Positions 24,375 through 31,591 of a DNA stretch of 64,000 nt are shown piece after piece (positions within the stretch are counted from its first letter, which is position 1; every line of letters starts with the position of its first letter). The notes beneath the pieces are model-generated. The model saw nothing but the letters and a program-made list of their open reading frames with translations. It was not told the DNA's origin and ran no database searches. Source of the stretch: Candidatus Faeciplasma pullistercoris (GTDB taxonomy: Bacteria; Bacillota; Clostridia; Oscillospirales; Ruminococcaceae); NCBI GenBank assembly GCA_018715525.1, contig DVLL01000021.1, forward strand, positions 62,001-126,000, read 5' to 3'. A program made the position numbers and the translations under genes.

Positions 24375-26363
24375 ATGAAGAAGATTATCAAGGCTGTATC
24401 GGTAATGCTCTCGCTGCTTATGCTTATCAGCTGCATAACCGTGGTATCATTTGCGGATACGCCAGCGAGCTACACCTTGTTCAGCGGGGAACAGAAGCTT
24501 GATGGATGGTATCCGTCGTTTGTGATTCAATACGCCGAGCCGGCTAAAATGAGCTCGTTCTTGTCGGCGATACAAAACGAGGGTGCGACGATTGAGATTA
24601 CATACACGGGAAATGCGAATATCTCGATCATGCTTCAGAGCTATCCGGTAAACGGCGGAGATAACTATACTCCGGCTACCTACTCTTATCATACGACAAA
24701 AAACTCGGGCGGGAAAAAGGTGGCTGTTTTCTCGGCTGAGGACTTTATTAAGAACTACACATCTACAAAACACGGAGATGACAACAGCTATCTCAGACTT
24801 GACAATGTCATGAACTTCGGAGTAGACGGAAACGGAAATACCGTATATAAAATCGAAGTTAAGTGGACAATAAAGGGTGATCCCGGAATTGCCATAGACC
24901 TTGATAAGAGGTATCAGACTATTGACGGCTGGGGAGCTACGTATACCTGGTACGGCGATTGGCTAAAGAACAACGTCAATGAGGAAGAGGTTTACGACTG
25001 GATTTTCGAGGATTGTGAGTTCAACATTCTGCGATTCAGAGACCTTCAGTGCGTAATAGGCTACTACGGAGACTATGAGAGCACCGAGTATGTCAGCTAC
25101 AAGAGGTATTATGACGCCGCTGTCGAAAGAGGAATCAACCCGATTGTCATGGTAACAAGCTGGGGAGAGTATGACAGAAAGCTTGACTTTGTGGCGTTTA
25201 CCGAGCTTGACGACCAGGGACATACATATTACACTCTCGCAAAGGATAAGAACGGCGAGTACATGTATGACGAGCTGGCGCAGTTCTGCGTTCAGTCTGT
25301 TCAGTATTTCCTTGACGCCGGAATACCCGTCGATTATTTCTCAATATCAAACGAGACAGAGCTTCAGGGACTTCATGTAGACGAGAAGGGAAATGCAAGA
25401 TCTAACGCAGGCTTCTACTTTGGTCCTGACGAAAACGAGTATCACTGCGCCTACTGGAAGGCTCATCTTGCGGTTTATGAGGCGTTCCAGGAGGCTTTCG
25501 GAGAGGACGCTCCGAGCATAACTGGCGCGGAGGTCATGGCTGATACAGCAAGCCTGATGAAGGATTACCTTGAGCCGCTCATTGAAGAAGATCCTGATTC
25601 TTTTGAGGTGATAGCTCACCATCTGTACGGCAGCCCGAACACGCCCAAGTCCTTCTCTGAGGTTTACGACGCATTCGGCGAGGACTACACTCTGTGGCAG
25701 ACGGAGTGGTATAACAACGACTATTTCGGTCATGCGGATGTGCTTATAAATGAGCTCAATTACGAGAACGTAAACGCGTACCTTTATTGGAACGGCGTAT
25801 GGCCTATTGACGATGGAAACTGCCTGATTGAAATAGGCGGATTCTATCCCAACGACTATGTAAAACGCCGTGGCAACCACTATATCATGATGCACTTCTC
25901 GAAGTTCATTAAGAACGGCTACACAAGAGTTGACACGTCTCTAAACGCCTCACAGTCTAATGTAACAGGTTTTATATCGCCCGATGAGGATGAGCTTGTC
26001 CTTGTAATTTCAAACTCCTCCGAAATGGATGAAACACTTAAGCTTGATATTGGAGACGAGTACAAGATTCGTTCCGGCAAGATTTACCGCTCAACCAAGA
26101 ATACCGATGATTTCAATAAGGAAGAGGAACTCAACGAGTACATGGTAAATATGGGCAGCCTTAAAACATATGAGATAGAGGTTCCGTCTGACACTCTTAC
26201 TACGCTGGTGATGAAGATTGAGCCGAGAAACCCGGAGGCTGTGAGCGAGGAAGAAGAGGATAAAGAGGACAAAGAGTCTGAGCAGGAAGAGGAGAAGGAG
26301 CCGGTCAGCATTACTGATAAGTATCTTAAGGAATACTGGTCACTAAAGGGCTTAAAGTACTGA
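24375..26363 (+). CDS. Secreted GH30-like glycoside hydrolase with N-terminal beta domain and acidic tail
   Basis: 662 residues. The track start at 24021 runs back into galE; the ATG at 24375 has AGGAGG six bases upstream and gives a signal peptide ending VSFADTPA. Residues 30-175 form a beta-rich, possibly carbohydrate-binding domain. The (beta/alpha)8 domain begins YQTIDGWGATYTW, with probable acid/base Glu 327 (SISNETEL) and nucleophile Glu 444 (LWQTEWY). MMHFSKFIKNGYTRV echoes GH30_8, followed by a beta-sandwich. The 117-residue gap between the two Glu is larger than in GH30_8, so it is a different GH30 branch or a neighbouring clan-A family. A Glu/Lys/Asp-rich tail precedes a final YLKEYWSLKGLKY. 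No anchor is seen. Confidence 0.78.
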   Translation: MKKIIKAVSVMLSLLMLISCITVVSFADTPASYTLFSGEQKLDGWYPSFVIQYAEPAKMSSFLSAIQNEGATIEITYTGNANISIMLQSYPVNGGDNYTPATYSYHTTKNSGGKKVAVFSAEDFIKNYTSTKHGDDNSYLRLDNVMNFGVDGNGNTVYKIEVKWTIKGDPGIAIDLDKRYQTIDGWGATYTWYGDWLKNNVNEEEVYDWIFEDCEFNILRFRDLQCVIGYYGDYESTEYVSYKRYYDAAVERGINPIVMVTSWGEYDRKLDFVAFTELDDQGHTYYTLAKDKNGEYMYDELAQFCVQSVQYFLDAGIPVDYFSISNETELQGLHVDEKGNARSNAGFYFGPDENEYHCAYWKAHLAVYEAFQEAFGEDAPSITGAEVMADTASLMKDYLEPLIEEDPDSFEVIAHHLYGSPNTPKSFSEVYDAFGEDYTLWQTEWYNNDYFGHADVLINELNYENVNAYLYWNGVWPIDDGNCLIEIGGFYPNDYVKRRGNHYIMMHFSKFIKNGYTRVDTSLNASQSNVTGFISPDEDELVLVISNSSEMDETLKLDIGDEYKIRSGKIYRSTKNTDDFNKEEELNEYMVNMGSLKTYEIEVPSDTLTTLVMKIEPRNPEAVSEEEEDKEDKESEQEEEKEPVSITDKYLKEYWSLKGLKY

Positions 26364-26580
26364 TTCGGGTTGCACTAGCCAAGAATGTTTGGAATCATAT
26401 AGTCTTTTAATATAAATTTCACATTCTGAATGCAATATTTCTTGCTTTTTTGCACAATGATTATTTTGGCTAAGAATGCTACTAAAATATTGTTCACTTT
26501 GGCAATAGTAAAATTAACTTAGCTAATGTATAATAAGCATAAGGCTTTTGGCTGATTTATATTCAAGGAGGTTAATTATT
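26364..26580 (+). other. AT-rich intergenic stretch before the sortase-signal peptide gene
   Basis: No gene seen. A TATAAT (26529-26534) could be the -10 box of the next gene, but no good -35 box lies 16-18 bp upstream. Two related direct repeats, GCCAAGAATGTT (26379-26390) and GCTAAGAATGCT (26469-26480), lie upstream and could be activator sites. Confidence 0.3.
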
Positions 26581-26808
26581 ATGAAGAAGTTTATGGCTAT
26601 GCTTTTGGCGCTGGTTGTTGCCCTTTCCATGCTTACCGTTGCAGCTTTTGCTGAGTCCGGTGATGTAGAAGAGGAGACCGAGGATATCGAAGTTACCGAT
26701 CCCGTTGACGATAAGGAAGAGGATACCAACCCTGATACCGGCGTTGCTTTTGCTGTTATCCCCATGGTAGTAGCAGGCGCTGCTGTAGCTTTTGCTAAGA
26801 AGCACTAA
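26581..26808 (+). CDS. Very small secreted protein with NPDTG cell-wall sorting signal
   Basis: 75 residues. The signal peptide ends AAFA; the C-terminus is NPDTG followed by a hydrophobic segment (VAFAVIPMVVAGAAVAFA) and KKH, the layout of a sortase substrate. Between them lie only about 26 residues, nearly all acidic or Thr/Val/Pro (ESGDVEEETEDIEV...). The mature anchored peptide would thus be a short acidic tag on peptidoglycan. The track start at 26548 is too early; the ATG at 26581 has AAGGAGGT nine bases upstream. Function unknown. It lies next to a sortase B pseudogene on the other strand. Confidence 0.75.
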   Translation: MKKFMAMLLALVVALSMLTVAAFAESGDVEEETEDIEVTDPVDDKEEDTNPDTGVAFAVIPMVVAGAAVAFAKKH

Positions 26809-26836
26809 TTTTCAGTTTGGTCTGATAACTTAAGAT

Positions 26837-26874
26837 AAATGCCCTTCGACTTTGCCGAGGGGTATTTATTTTTT
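26837..26874 (+). terminator. Terminator of the small sorting-signal peptide gene
   Basis: Stem AAATGCCCTTCG / CGAGGGGTATTT (G-U pairs) followed by ATTTTTT. The broken sortase reading frame runs into it from the other side. Confidence 0.8.
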
Positions 26875-26940
26875 CCTTGGCGGTGCCAAGAGCTTGTCAG
26901 CGTCTTTCAGTGACGTTTGTTTGAAACATGGCAAAATGTG

Positions 26941-27328
26941 AACCGGGGTCAAAAGATACATTGTCGGGTGCTCGTCAAAATAGCTTTGCTCGGCGTAATT
27001 TGGCAGTATTCCGAACATGGAGTCATTCTTCATATTGTGCCCGTAGACAATGGAGGGACTGTCCGAAAAGTCTGCCTTGCATCGGTAATCCAAAAACAGC
27101 GTTCCAGCCATGTTCCAGGAGCCGTCGGTCAACCTCCGTATGGTTTTCCGGCTGAACATCCTGCACGATTTCAACCGCTTTTGCTATCAGTTCATCCGTT
27201 ACTGTACTGCTTTGCCTCGCTTCGTAAAAGTAATTACAAACCTTATACCCGGAGAATAGAAATACAGCGGACGCAAGCAAGCCGATTATAATGCGAATTT
27301 TTTCTTGACTACGTTTTTGCTTTCTCAT
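26941..27328 (-). pseudogene. Class B sortase remnant (frameshift, internal deletion, 3' truncation)
   Basis: Two frames cover parts of one class B sortase. The first (ATG at 27328, MRKQKRSQEKIRII, membrane segment, then TDELIAKAVEIVQDVQPEN) is the N-terminal anchor. The second, in another frame, reads RRLTDGSWNMAGTLFLDYR and IVYGHNMKNDSMFG, which holds the catalytic His. The stretch between them, normally about 50-60 residues, is missing at about 27150. After MYLLTP (near 26941) the family sequence stops and the frame drifts into the terminator of the convergent gene, so the catalytic Cys and Arg are gone. It sits at the end of the pilin/SipW operon and was probably its sortase. Confidence 0.82.
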
Positions 27329-27356
27329 AATGTTCACTTCCGTTTGCAAAGTTGTC

Positions 27357-27411
27357 AAAAAAGAAAATTGCCCCGACCGGCGTGGACAACTACGCCAAGG
27401 CCGGGGGCAAC
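27357..27411 (-). terminator. Terminator of the TasA-type operon
   Basis: On the minus strand TTGCCCCCGGCCTTGGCGT / ACGCCGGTCGGGGCAA forms a long GC-rich stem, followed by TTTTCTTTTTT. It separates the sortase remnant from the gene before it. Confidence 0.85.
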
Positions 27412-27421
27412 ATTGCTTCGC

Positions 27422-28636
27422 TTATTCTTCTATATCAATAGATTCGTCCGGAGAGGCTCCTTCTGTTGACTCCGGTGTACTTGCCGCAGGTGCCGTGCTT
27501 CCACTTGATTCCGTAGTTGGTATGCCATCCATGGAAAGGGCGGCAGGCGGTTCTGCGGGAGTGGTGTCATCCTCAACAGGAGCTGTTGTTGATTCGGGCG
27601 AAGCGGTTTCTTCCTCTATGGGATTTGTAGGTGGGTCTGTGGGGACAGTATTGCCCTCGTCAGGCGCAGTAGGCTCTGTCGGCGTCGTGTTTTCCTCGGT
27701 AGGAGATGTATCCGGTTCAGTCGGTGTAGTGTCTCCCTCCATAGGTGGAGTTTCCTGCTCTGTTGTGGGTTCGGTTGTAGGAGATTCAGTAGGATCAGCC
27801 ATGCCTGCGGCAGTTACGACAATCTTCGTTCCCTCTTGCACCTGGTCGGCGGGAATGATTAAAACGCTATATACACCATATACATAGGTATAGATTTCCA
27901 CACCTTCAACCATAATGCTTTCCGGCAGGGTATAGCCTTCGTCAGCGGTAAAGGTGATAACACAATCTGTACCAACGGCAAGTTCGCCGCTTTCCATGTT
28001 AGCGGTCATATTGGTGAGCTGCAGGGAAAGGGTGGCTTTTTCTTCGGGACGCTCTGCAATAGGCTGTCCGATTACCGAACCGTTTTCAAGCAGAATCGGT
28101 TCCCCCATAGAGAAGATCATCTGGCTCAGGGCATTTGGGTATTCGCCCCAATACCATGCGATTGCAATTTTTTTGCCGGTTGTGTTGTTAATCAGCTCGT
28201 CATATTCCTCGGCTGTTTCAAATTCATCAGCCAAGCCATTGTTATAGGTAAACACAAATTTTGTATTGACCCATAGCTGTCCTGTGGTATATACCTTATC
28301 TCCATCGGTAATCAGGCAGTACCCTTTGGTTGCCGTTCCGTAGGGAGTAAGTGTGACAGAATAACTTGTGTTGGTTGTAAGCGTACATGACGCCACATTT
28401 TCCGCCTCATTTACTTCAATCGGAGTTTCTGTAGAAGCATCGCTCACCTCAACAGCAACCGAGTATTGCGCCGATTGAATGAACTGCACGGGTGTAGTTT
28501 GGTTTGCAGAAAGCCATGCCCAAGTCCCGCCGGCAAGGCAGGACATACAAAACAGCATCCCTAAAAATAGGGGAACTGCGTTTTGCATATATTTTCGGTC
28601 AGATGACCGAAAATGTTTTCCTTTATAAAATATCAC
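27422..28636 (-). CDS. TasA/camelysin-type secreted protein with long Thr/Pro/Glu-rich C-terminus
   Basis: About 404 residues. The N-terminal signal (FLGMLFCMSCLAGGTWAWLSAN) is the kind processed by SipW-type peptidases. Residues 60-280 are an unknown extracellular beta-rich domain with AIAWYWGEYPNA and CVITFTADEGYTLP. The last 120 residues are low-complexity Pro/Thr/Glu/Ser, likely a wall-spanning stalk, but no sorting motif ends it. The track start at 28711 is too early; a GTG at 28636 has AAAGGAGG nine bases upstream. A 24-bp palindrome lies in the first codons. It is sixth in the TetR/pilin/SipW operon. Confidence 0.72.
   Translation of the reverse strand: MIFYKGKHFRSSDRKYMQNAVPLFLGMLFCMSCLAGGTWAWLSANQTTPVQFIQSAQYSVAVEVSDASTETPIEVNEAENVASCTLTTNTSYSVTLTPYGTATKGYCLITDGDKVYTTGQLWVNTKFVFTYNNGLADEFETAEEYDELINNTTGKKIAIAWYWGEYPNALSQMIFSMGEPILLENGSVIGQPIAERPEEKATLSLQLTNMTANMESGELAVGTDCVITFTADEGYTLPESIMVEGVEIYTYVYGVYSVLIIPADQVQEGTKIVVTAAGMADPTESPTTEPTTEQETPPMEGDTTPTEPDTSPTEENTTPTEPTAPDEGNTVPTDPPTNPIEEETASPESTTAPVEDDTTPAEPPAALSMDGIPTTESSGSTAPAASTPESTEGASPDESIDIEE
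28591..28614. repeat. Perfect palindrome ATTTTCGGTCA-GA-TGACCGAAAAT
   Basis: Two perfect 11-bp arms with a 2-bp centre, inside the first codons of the Thr/Pro-rich protein gene, 22 bp after its start. It could be an operator or an RNA hairpin that tunes translation. Confidence 0.7.
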
Positions 28637-28736
28637 TATCAGGAGCCTCCTTTTCTGAAATGTAATCGGAGAATATCCTTTTACATACGCCTTTCGGCAT
28701 TCAAAAGGCACAGGGTTTGCTTATGACCTTTGATTC

Positions 28737-28766
28737 CCGACCTATCTGCAGGGACAGATAGGTCGG
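28737..28766. repeat. Perfect 12-bp inverted repeat between two camelysin-type genes
   Basis: CCGACCTATCTG-CAGGGA-CAGATAGGTCGG. On the minus strand the T-run (CTTTTTT) lies before, not after, the stem, so it is not a standard terminator. It may be a processing or stability hairpin within the operon, or a recombination-related repeat. Confidence 0.6.
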
Positions 28767-28807
28767 ACTTAAAAAAGAATTTGTTGATTAAATTACTAAC
28801 CCTCTAC

Positions 28808-30187
28808 TTAGTAAACATCTACACCGTCAATTACAACGTTAAGTCTGTCAGTAGGCATAGAGTTTTTGTTAGCCCAAATGGTAGAACCAGTGGAAATACC
28901 GTTCGGGTTCACATCAAAGCCGTTAACGGTAACATTATTGATATTGATGGTGAAAGATTCACCGTAATCGCTACCAGTTTCGATAGCTGCCTTACCGTTA
29001 AAATTACCATAGTCATTAAAGGTGCAGTTGTTAATTGTCACGGTGCTGGTACCACTGCCGTAAACCAGAACGGACTTACCACCGGAGTTAAAGGTGCAGT
29101 TCTCAAAGGTAGCATTGCTTCCCCAAGTCCACACATTGTAGCCTTCCATGTTGTTGAAGGTGCAATTAGTGAAGGTGGATTCGCCGTACAAAGTAATTCT
29201 GCCGTAAATGGTGCAGTCGATATAGGTAGCCTTGGCACGGACATAGCCATTGTAGTCCTGTTCGTCAAAGTCAAGAGTTACACCCTCGAAGGTCACAGTT
29301 GCACCATCAAGACCGTAATCGCCTTCGCCATCCTTTATGCATTTAATTTTTGTGTCCTTGGTACCGGTAATGGTAAGAGTTTTGCCTTTAGCGTTAGCGG
29401 GAATAGTGTATTCGCCTGCCGGCAGAACAACAGTACCGCCATCTTCAACAGAAGCTACTGCTTCTGCAAAAGCCTCGTAGGTAGCTTCCGTAACCACCAC
29501 TACATCGGTGAAGTCGGCTTCAGCATCGTAGCTGCTGCCGAAGCTGTCGGATTCATAAGCGAATTGGGTTGCGAGGATGTTGATGCCGAACTGGATGGAA
29601 GCTGCATTGCCGGGCTTGGCATTGGCCTCGTTGCCCACGGTTTCGGGCATATCGACCTTGATAAACAGATAGTGGCTGTCGCCGGGGAGGAGGTGATTTT
29701 CACGCTTCACCTCGCTGAGCTTGTTGGTGTACTCATAACCCACAGCGTTCTCACCCTGGAAGGCAAGGCCCAGCGTGATGTTGCCGATGTCGTTGACCTG
29801 CTGTGCCAGCGTAGACACTTCCAGATAGTCGGACAGTTTGAAGGGGGCGCCGTAGACATTGGTGCCCATAGTCTCGGAGACAATGTTCATGCCCATCTGA
29901 TACTTAAGCGCCAGAGAGCCGTTGTTGGTGACCTTCAGAGCAACCACACGGGTGTGGCCCGGCTCCCACAGGGCATCTGCAAAGAGGTTAGTGGCATTAT
30001 CCAGGTAAGACCAGCTCATGCCGTCCTGAGTGTACTGAACGTCGATGTCCAGCATACCTGCCTGAATGGAATTCAAGCCGGTAGATGCGTTGTCCGTAAA
30101 CCATGCGAATGTCGAGCCAATCAACATTGTCACGCAAAGCAGCATGGACAGACAACTAAGTAAAAGAGATTTTTTTGTTTTACTCAC
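28808..30187 (-). CDS. Camelysin-signal protein fused to a parallel beta-helix
   Basis: About 459 residues. The signal LSMLLCVTMLIGSTFAWFTDNASTG and the following IQAGMLDIDVQYTQDG, EPGHTRVVALKVTNNGSLALKY are the TasA/camelysin pattern cut by SipW. Residues 230-459 are a right-handed beta-helix: GGTVVLPAGEYTI, then repeated coils such as YIDCTIYG, FTNCTFNN, FENCTFNS and INNCTFND. The true start is a GTG at 30187 with AGGAGG nine bases upstream; it overlaps the sipW end by 8 nt. The hybrid could be a fibre subunit carrying a rod-shaped display or binding domain. No wall-sorting motif. Confidence 0.78.
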   Translation of the reverse strand: MSKTKKSLLLSCLSMLLCVTMLIGSTFAWFTDNASTGLNSIQAGMLDIDVQYTQDGMSWSYLDNATNLFADALWEPGHTRVVALKVTNNGSLALKYQMGMNIVSETMGTNVYGAPFKLSDYLEVSTLAQQVNDIGNITLGLAFQGENAVGYEYTNKLSEVKRENHLLPGDSHYLFIKVDMPETVGNEANAKPGNAASIQFGINILATQFAYESDSFGSSYDAEADFTDVVVVTEATYEAFAEAVASVEDGGTVVLPAGEYTIPANAKGKTLTITGTKDTKIKCIKDGEGDYGLDGATVTFEGVTLDFDEQDYNGYVRAKATYIDCTIYGRITLYGESTFTNCTFNNMEGYNVWTWGSNATFENCTFNSGGKSVLVYGSGTSTVTINNCTFNDYGNFNGKAAIETGSDYGESFTININNVTVNGFDVNPNGISTGSTIWANKNSMPTDRLNVVIDGVDVY

Positions 30188-31052
30188 CGTATTTTTCCTC
30201 CTGATTGTTTGTGTCAGGCAGACAAAATCCCTGTTGCCTGTCTGCTGTATGTGAATCGGCTGAATTGCCGTTTTCACCATAAGTGTCCGATGGCATTGCC
30301 GTCGATGAGGCGTTTTGCACCATCTGCGCCTGCATCTGGGTAAGCTCCTCTATCATGCGGCGGGTTTCCTCCCGTTCTGCGGCAAGCTGCTCACGCTCGA
30401 CTTGGATTTCCGCTTTCTTTTCCTGCTGATACTGACGGAACACCTGAATGCTGTTCACGCCCTGCATGATAATCAGCAGCATAAAGGGGAGCAGGATACA
30501 GCAAATATAGCCGGGAGTGGTTTTTAAGAAAGTGAAGAAAGTTCCCACCTTCGGCAGATACCCTTCATATTTGCCGAGGACGTATTCGTATGTAACCGGC
30601 GTAGTATCATCGGTATTGGTTGTTGTACCGTAAGTGATAAAAGCAGGTTCACCGTCCTGCGTTGTTGTCAGCGAACGAATTTTATGGGTAACGACTTCAC
30701 CGAAGTTTTCCGGGTTCGTGGAACGGAAAGCGATGATGTCTCCTTCCTGCAAAGTCGCCGGGTCAACTCTCTTGGTGAGAATTAAATCGCCGGAATCAAA
30801 ATCCGTGGCTTTCATCGAGTCCGTTCTAACGATAAACATCTGATACCCGAACAGGCTGCGTTCATTTCGGTCAAAGGTTGTGACGGAAATGATGGTGAAT
30901 ATCATCATTGCAACCGCCGCAATCGCCACCAGCCAGACGAATATGTTTTTCAGAATGTAAAGAATCTTCGCTCCGGTGGAGCGTTCCTTCTTCGATTTCT
31001 GTTTATTGGGCGATGCTTGCGTTTCATATCGCCCTTTCGTTTTGGTTGGCAT
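30180..31052 (-). CDS. sipW: SipW-type (ER-type) signal peptidase I with C-terminal coiled coil
   Basis: Membrane peptidase for the camelysin/TasA-like proteins of the operon. A first membrane segment lies at about 30-57. The catalytic Ser 79 is in VRTDSM and His 123 in EVVTHKI, the Ser-His pair of the ER/SipW type rather than the Ser-Lys of classical SPase I. The box DLILTKRVDPATLQEGDIIAF is also present. A second membrane segment at about 180-200 is followed by a charged coiled coil (EIQVEREQLAAEREETRRMI) and a polar tail, longer than in Bacillus SipW. Its start overlaps the previous gene's stop by one base. Confidence 0.88.
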   Translation of the reverse strand: MPTKTKGRYETQASPNKQKSKKERSTGAKILYILKNIFVWLVAIAAVAMMIFTIISVTTFDRNERSLFGYQMFIVRTDSMKATDFDSGDLILTKRVDPATLQEGDIIAFRSTNPENFGEVVTHKIRSLTTTQDGEPAFITYGTTTNTDDTTPVTYEYVLGKYEGYLPKVGTFFTFLKTTPGYICCILLPFMLLIIMQGVNSIQVFRQYQQEKKAEIQVEREQLAAEREETRRMIEELTQMQAQMVQNASSTAMPSDTYGENGNSADSHTADRQQGFCLPDTNNQEEKYGE

Positions 31053-31591
31053 TATTCAAACTCCTTTCCGGGGTTGTTCTTGGTCTGTACCCCAACGGCA
31101 GACAGTTCAAATGTCAGCCCCTCTCCCTGCACAGCATTTCCGCTTCCTTTGGGGAAATGGAAACGGATGGTCAAATCCTGCCGCTGTCCGCTCTCCAAAG
31201 TTGCTTCCATTGCAGGAACAGTTTCCTTCGTCAGCTCGGAGAGTTTTCCGGTCAGCAAAATATTGTCGTCTTCATCCAATATGGTGACGTCCAACACATC
31301 ACCCAATCCGCCGCTGATTTGGGAAAAATACAGCTTGTAGTACACCGCCCAGGTGCCGTTGTTTTTGATGTAGAACGGCTTTTCTACGGTCATACCAGGC
31401 TCAAAAAGATATTCGTCTGCGGTGATGACCGGCTTGCCGCCGTTCAAATCAATTCCGATGCCGCCGGTTTGAAAGCTGTTGTATTCCAGTTTGGCTACTT
31501 GGTAAGCAAGGGCAAAACTCGTTACGGCAAGACAGCAGCAGAGGACAGCAAGGACAATCACGCTCACAGTCAGTCTTTTCTTCTTATCCAT
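31052..31591 (-). CDS. TasA/camelysin-like secreted protein
   Basis: 179 residues. The signal (VIVLAVLCCCLAVTSFALAY) and the start of the mature part are of the SipW-substrate type. The domain shows the camelysin-like strand pattern FEPGMTVEKPFYIKNNGTWAVYYKLYF and a late DLTIRFHFPKGSGNA. No anchor or repeat. The ATG lies in the 3' end of the pilin gene (8-nt overlap), with GGAGGAG about 8 nt upstream. It may be the main or minor fibre subunit secreted through the SipW encoded next to it. Confidence 0.75.
   Translation of the reverse strand: MDKKKRLTVSVIVLAVLCCCLAVTSFALAYQVAKLEYNSFQTGGIGIDLNGGKPVITADEYLFEPGMTVEKPFYIKNNGTWAVYYKLYFSQISGGLGDVLDVTILDEDDNILLTGKLSELTKETVPAMEATLESGQRQDLTIRFHFPKGSGNAVQGEGLTFELSAVGVQTKNNPGKEFE

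Noticed and set aside
28730-30163. 477-aa plus-strand ORF opposite the camelysin/beta-helix gene
   Set aside because: It lacks a ribosome-binding site and any domain; the minus strand has a signal peptide, camelysin pattern, beta-helix repeats and operon overlaps. The long antisense frame follows from codon composition.
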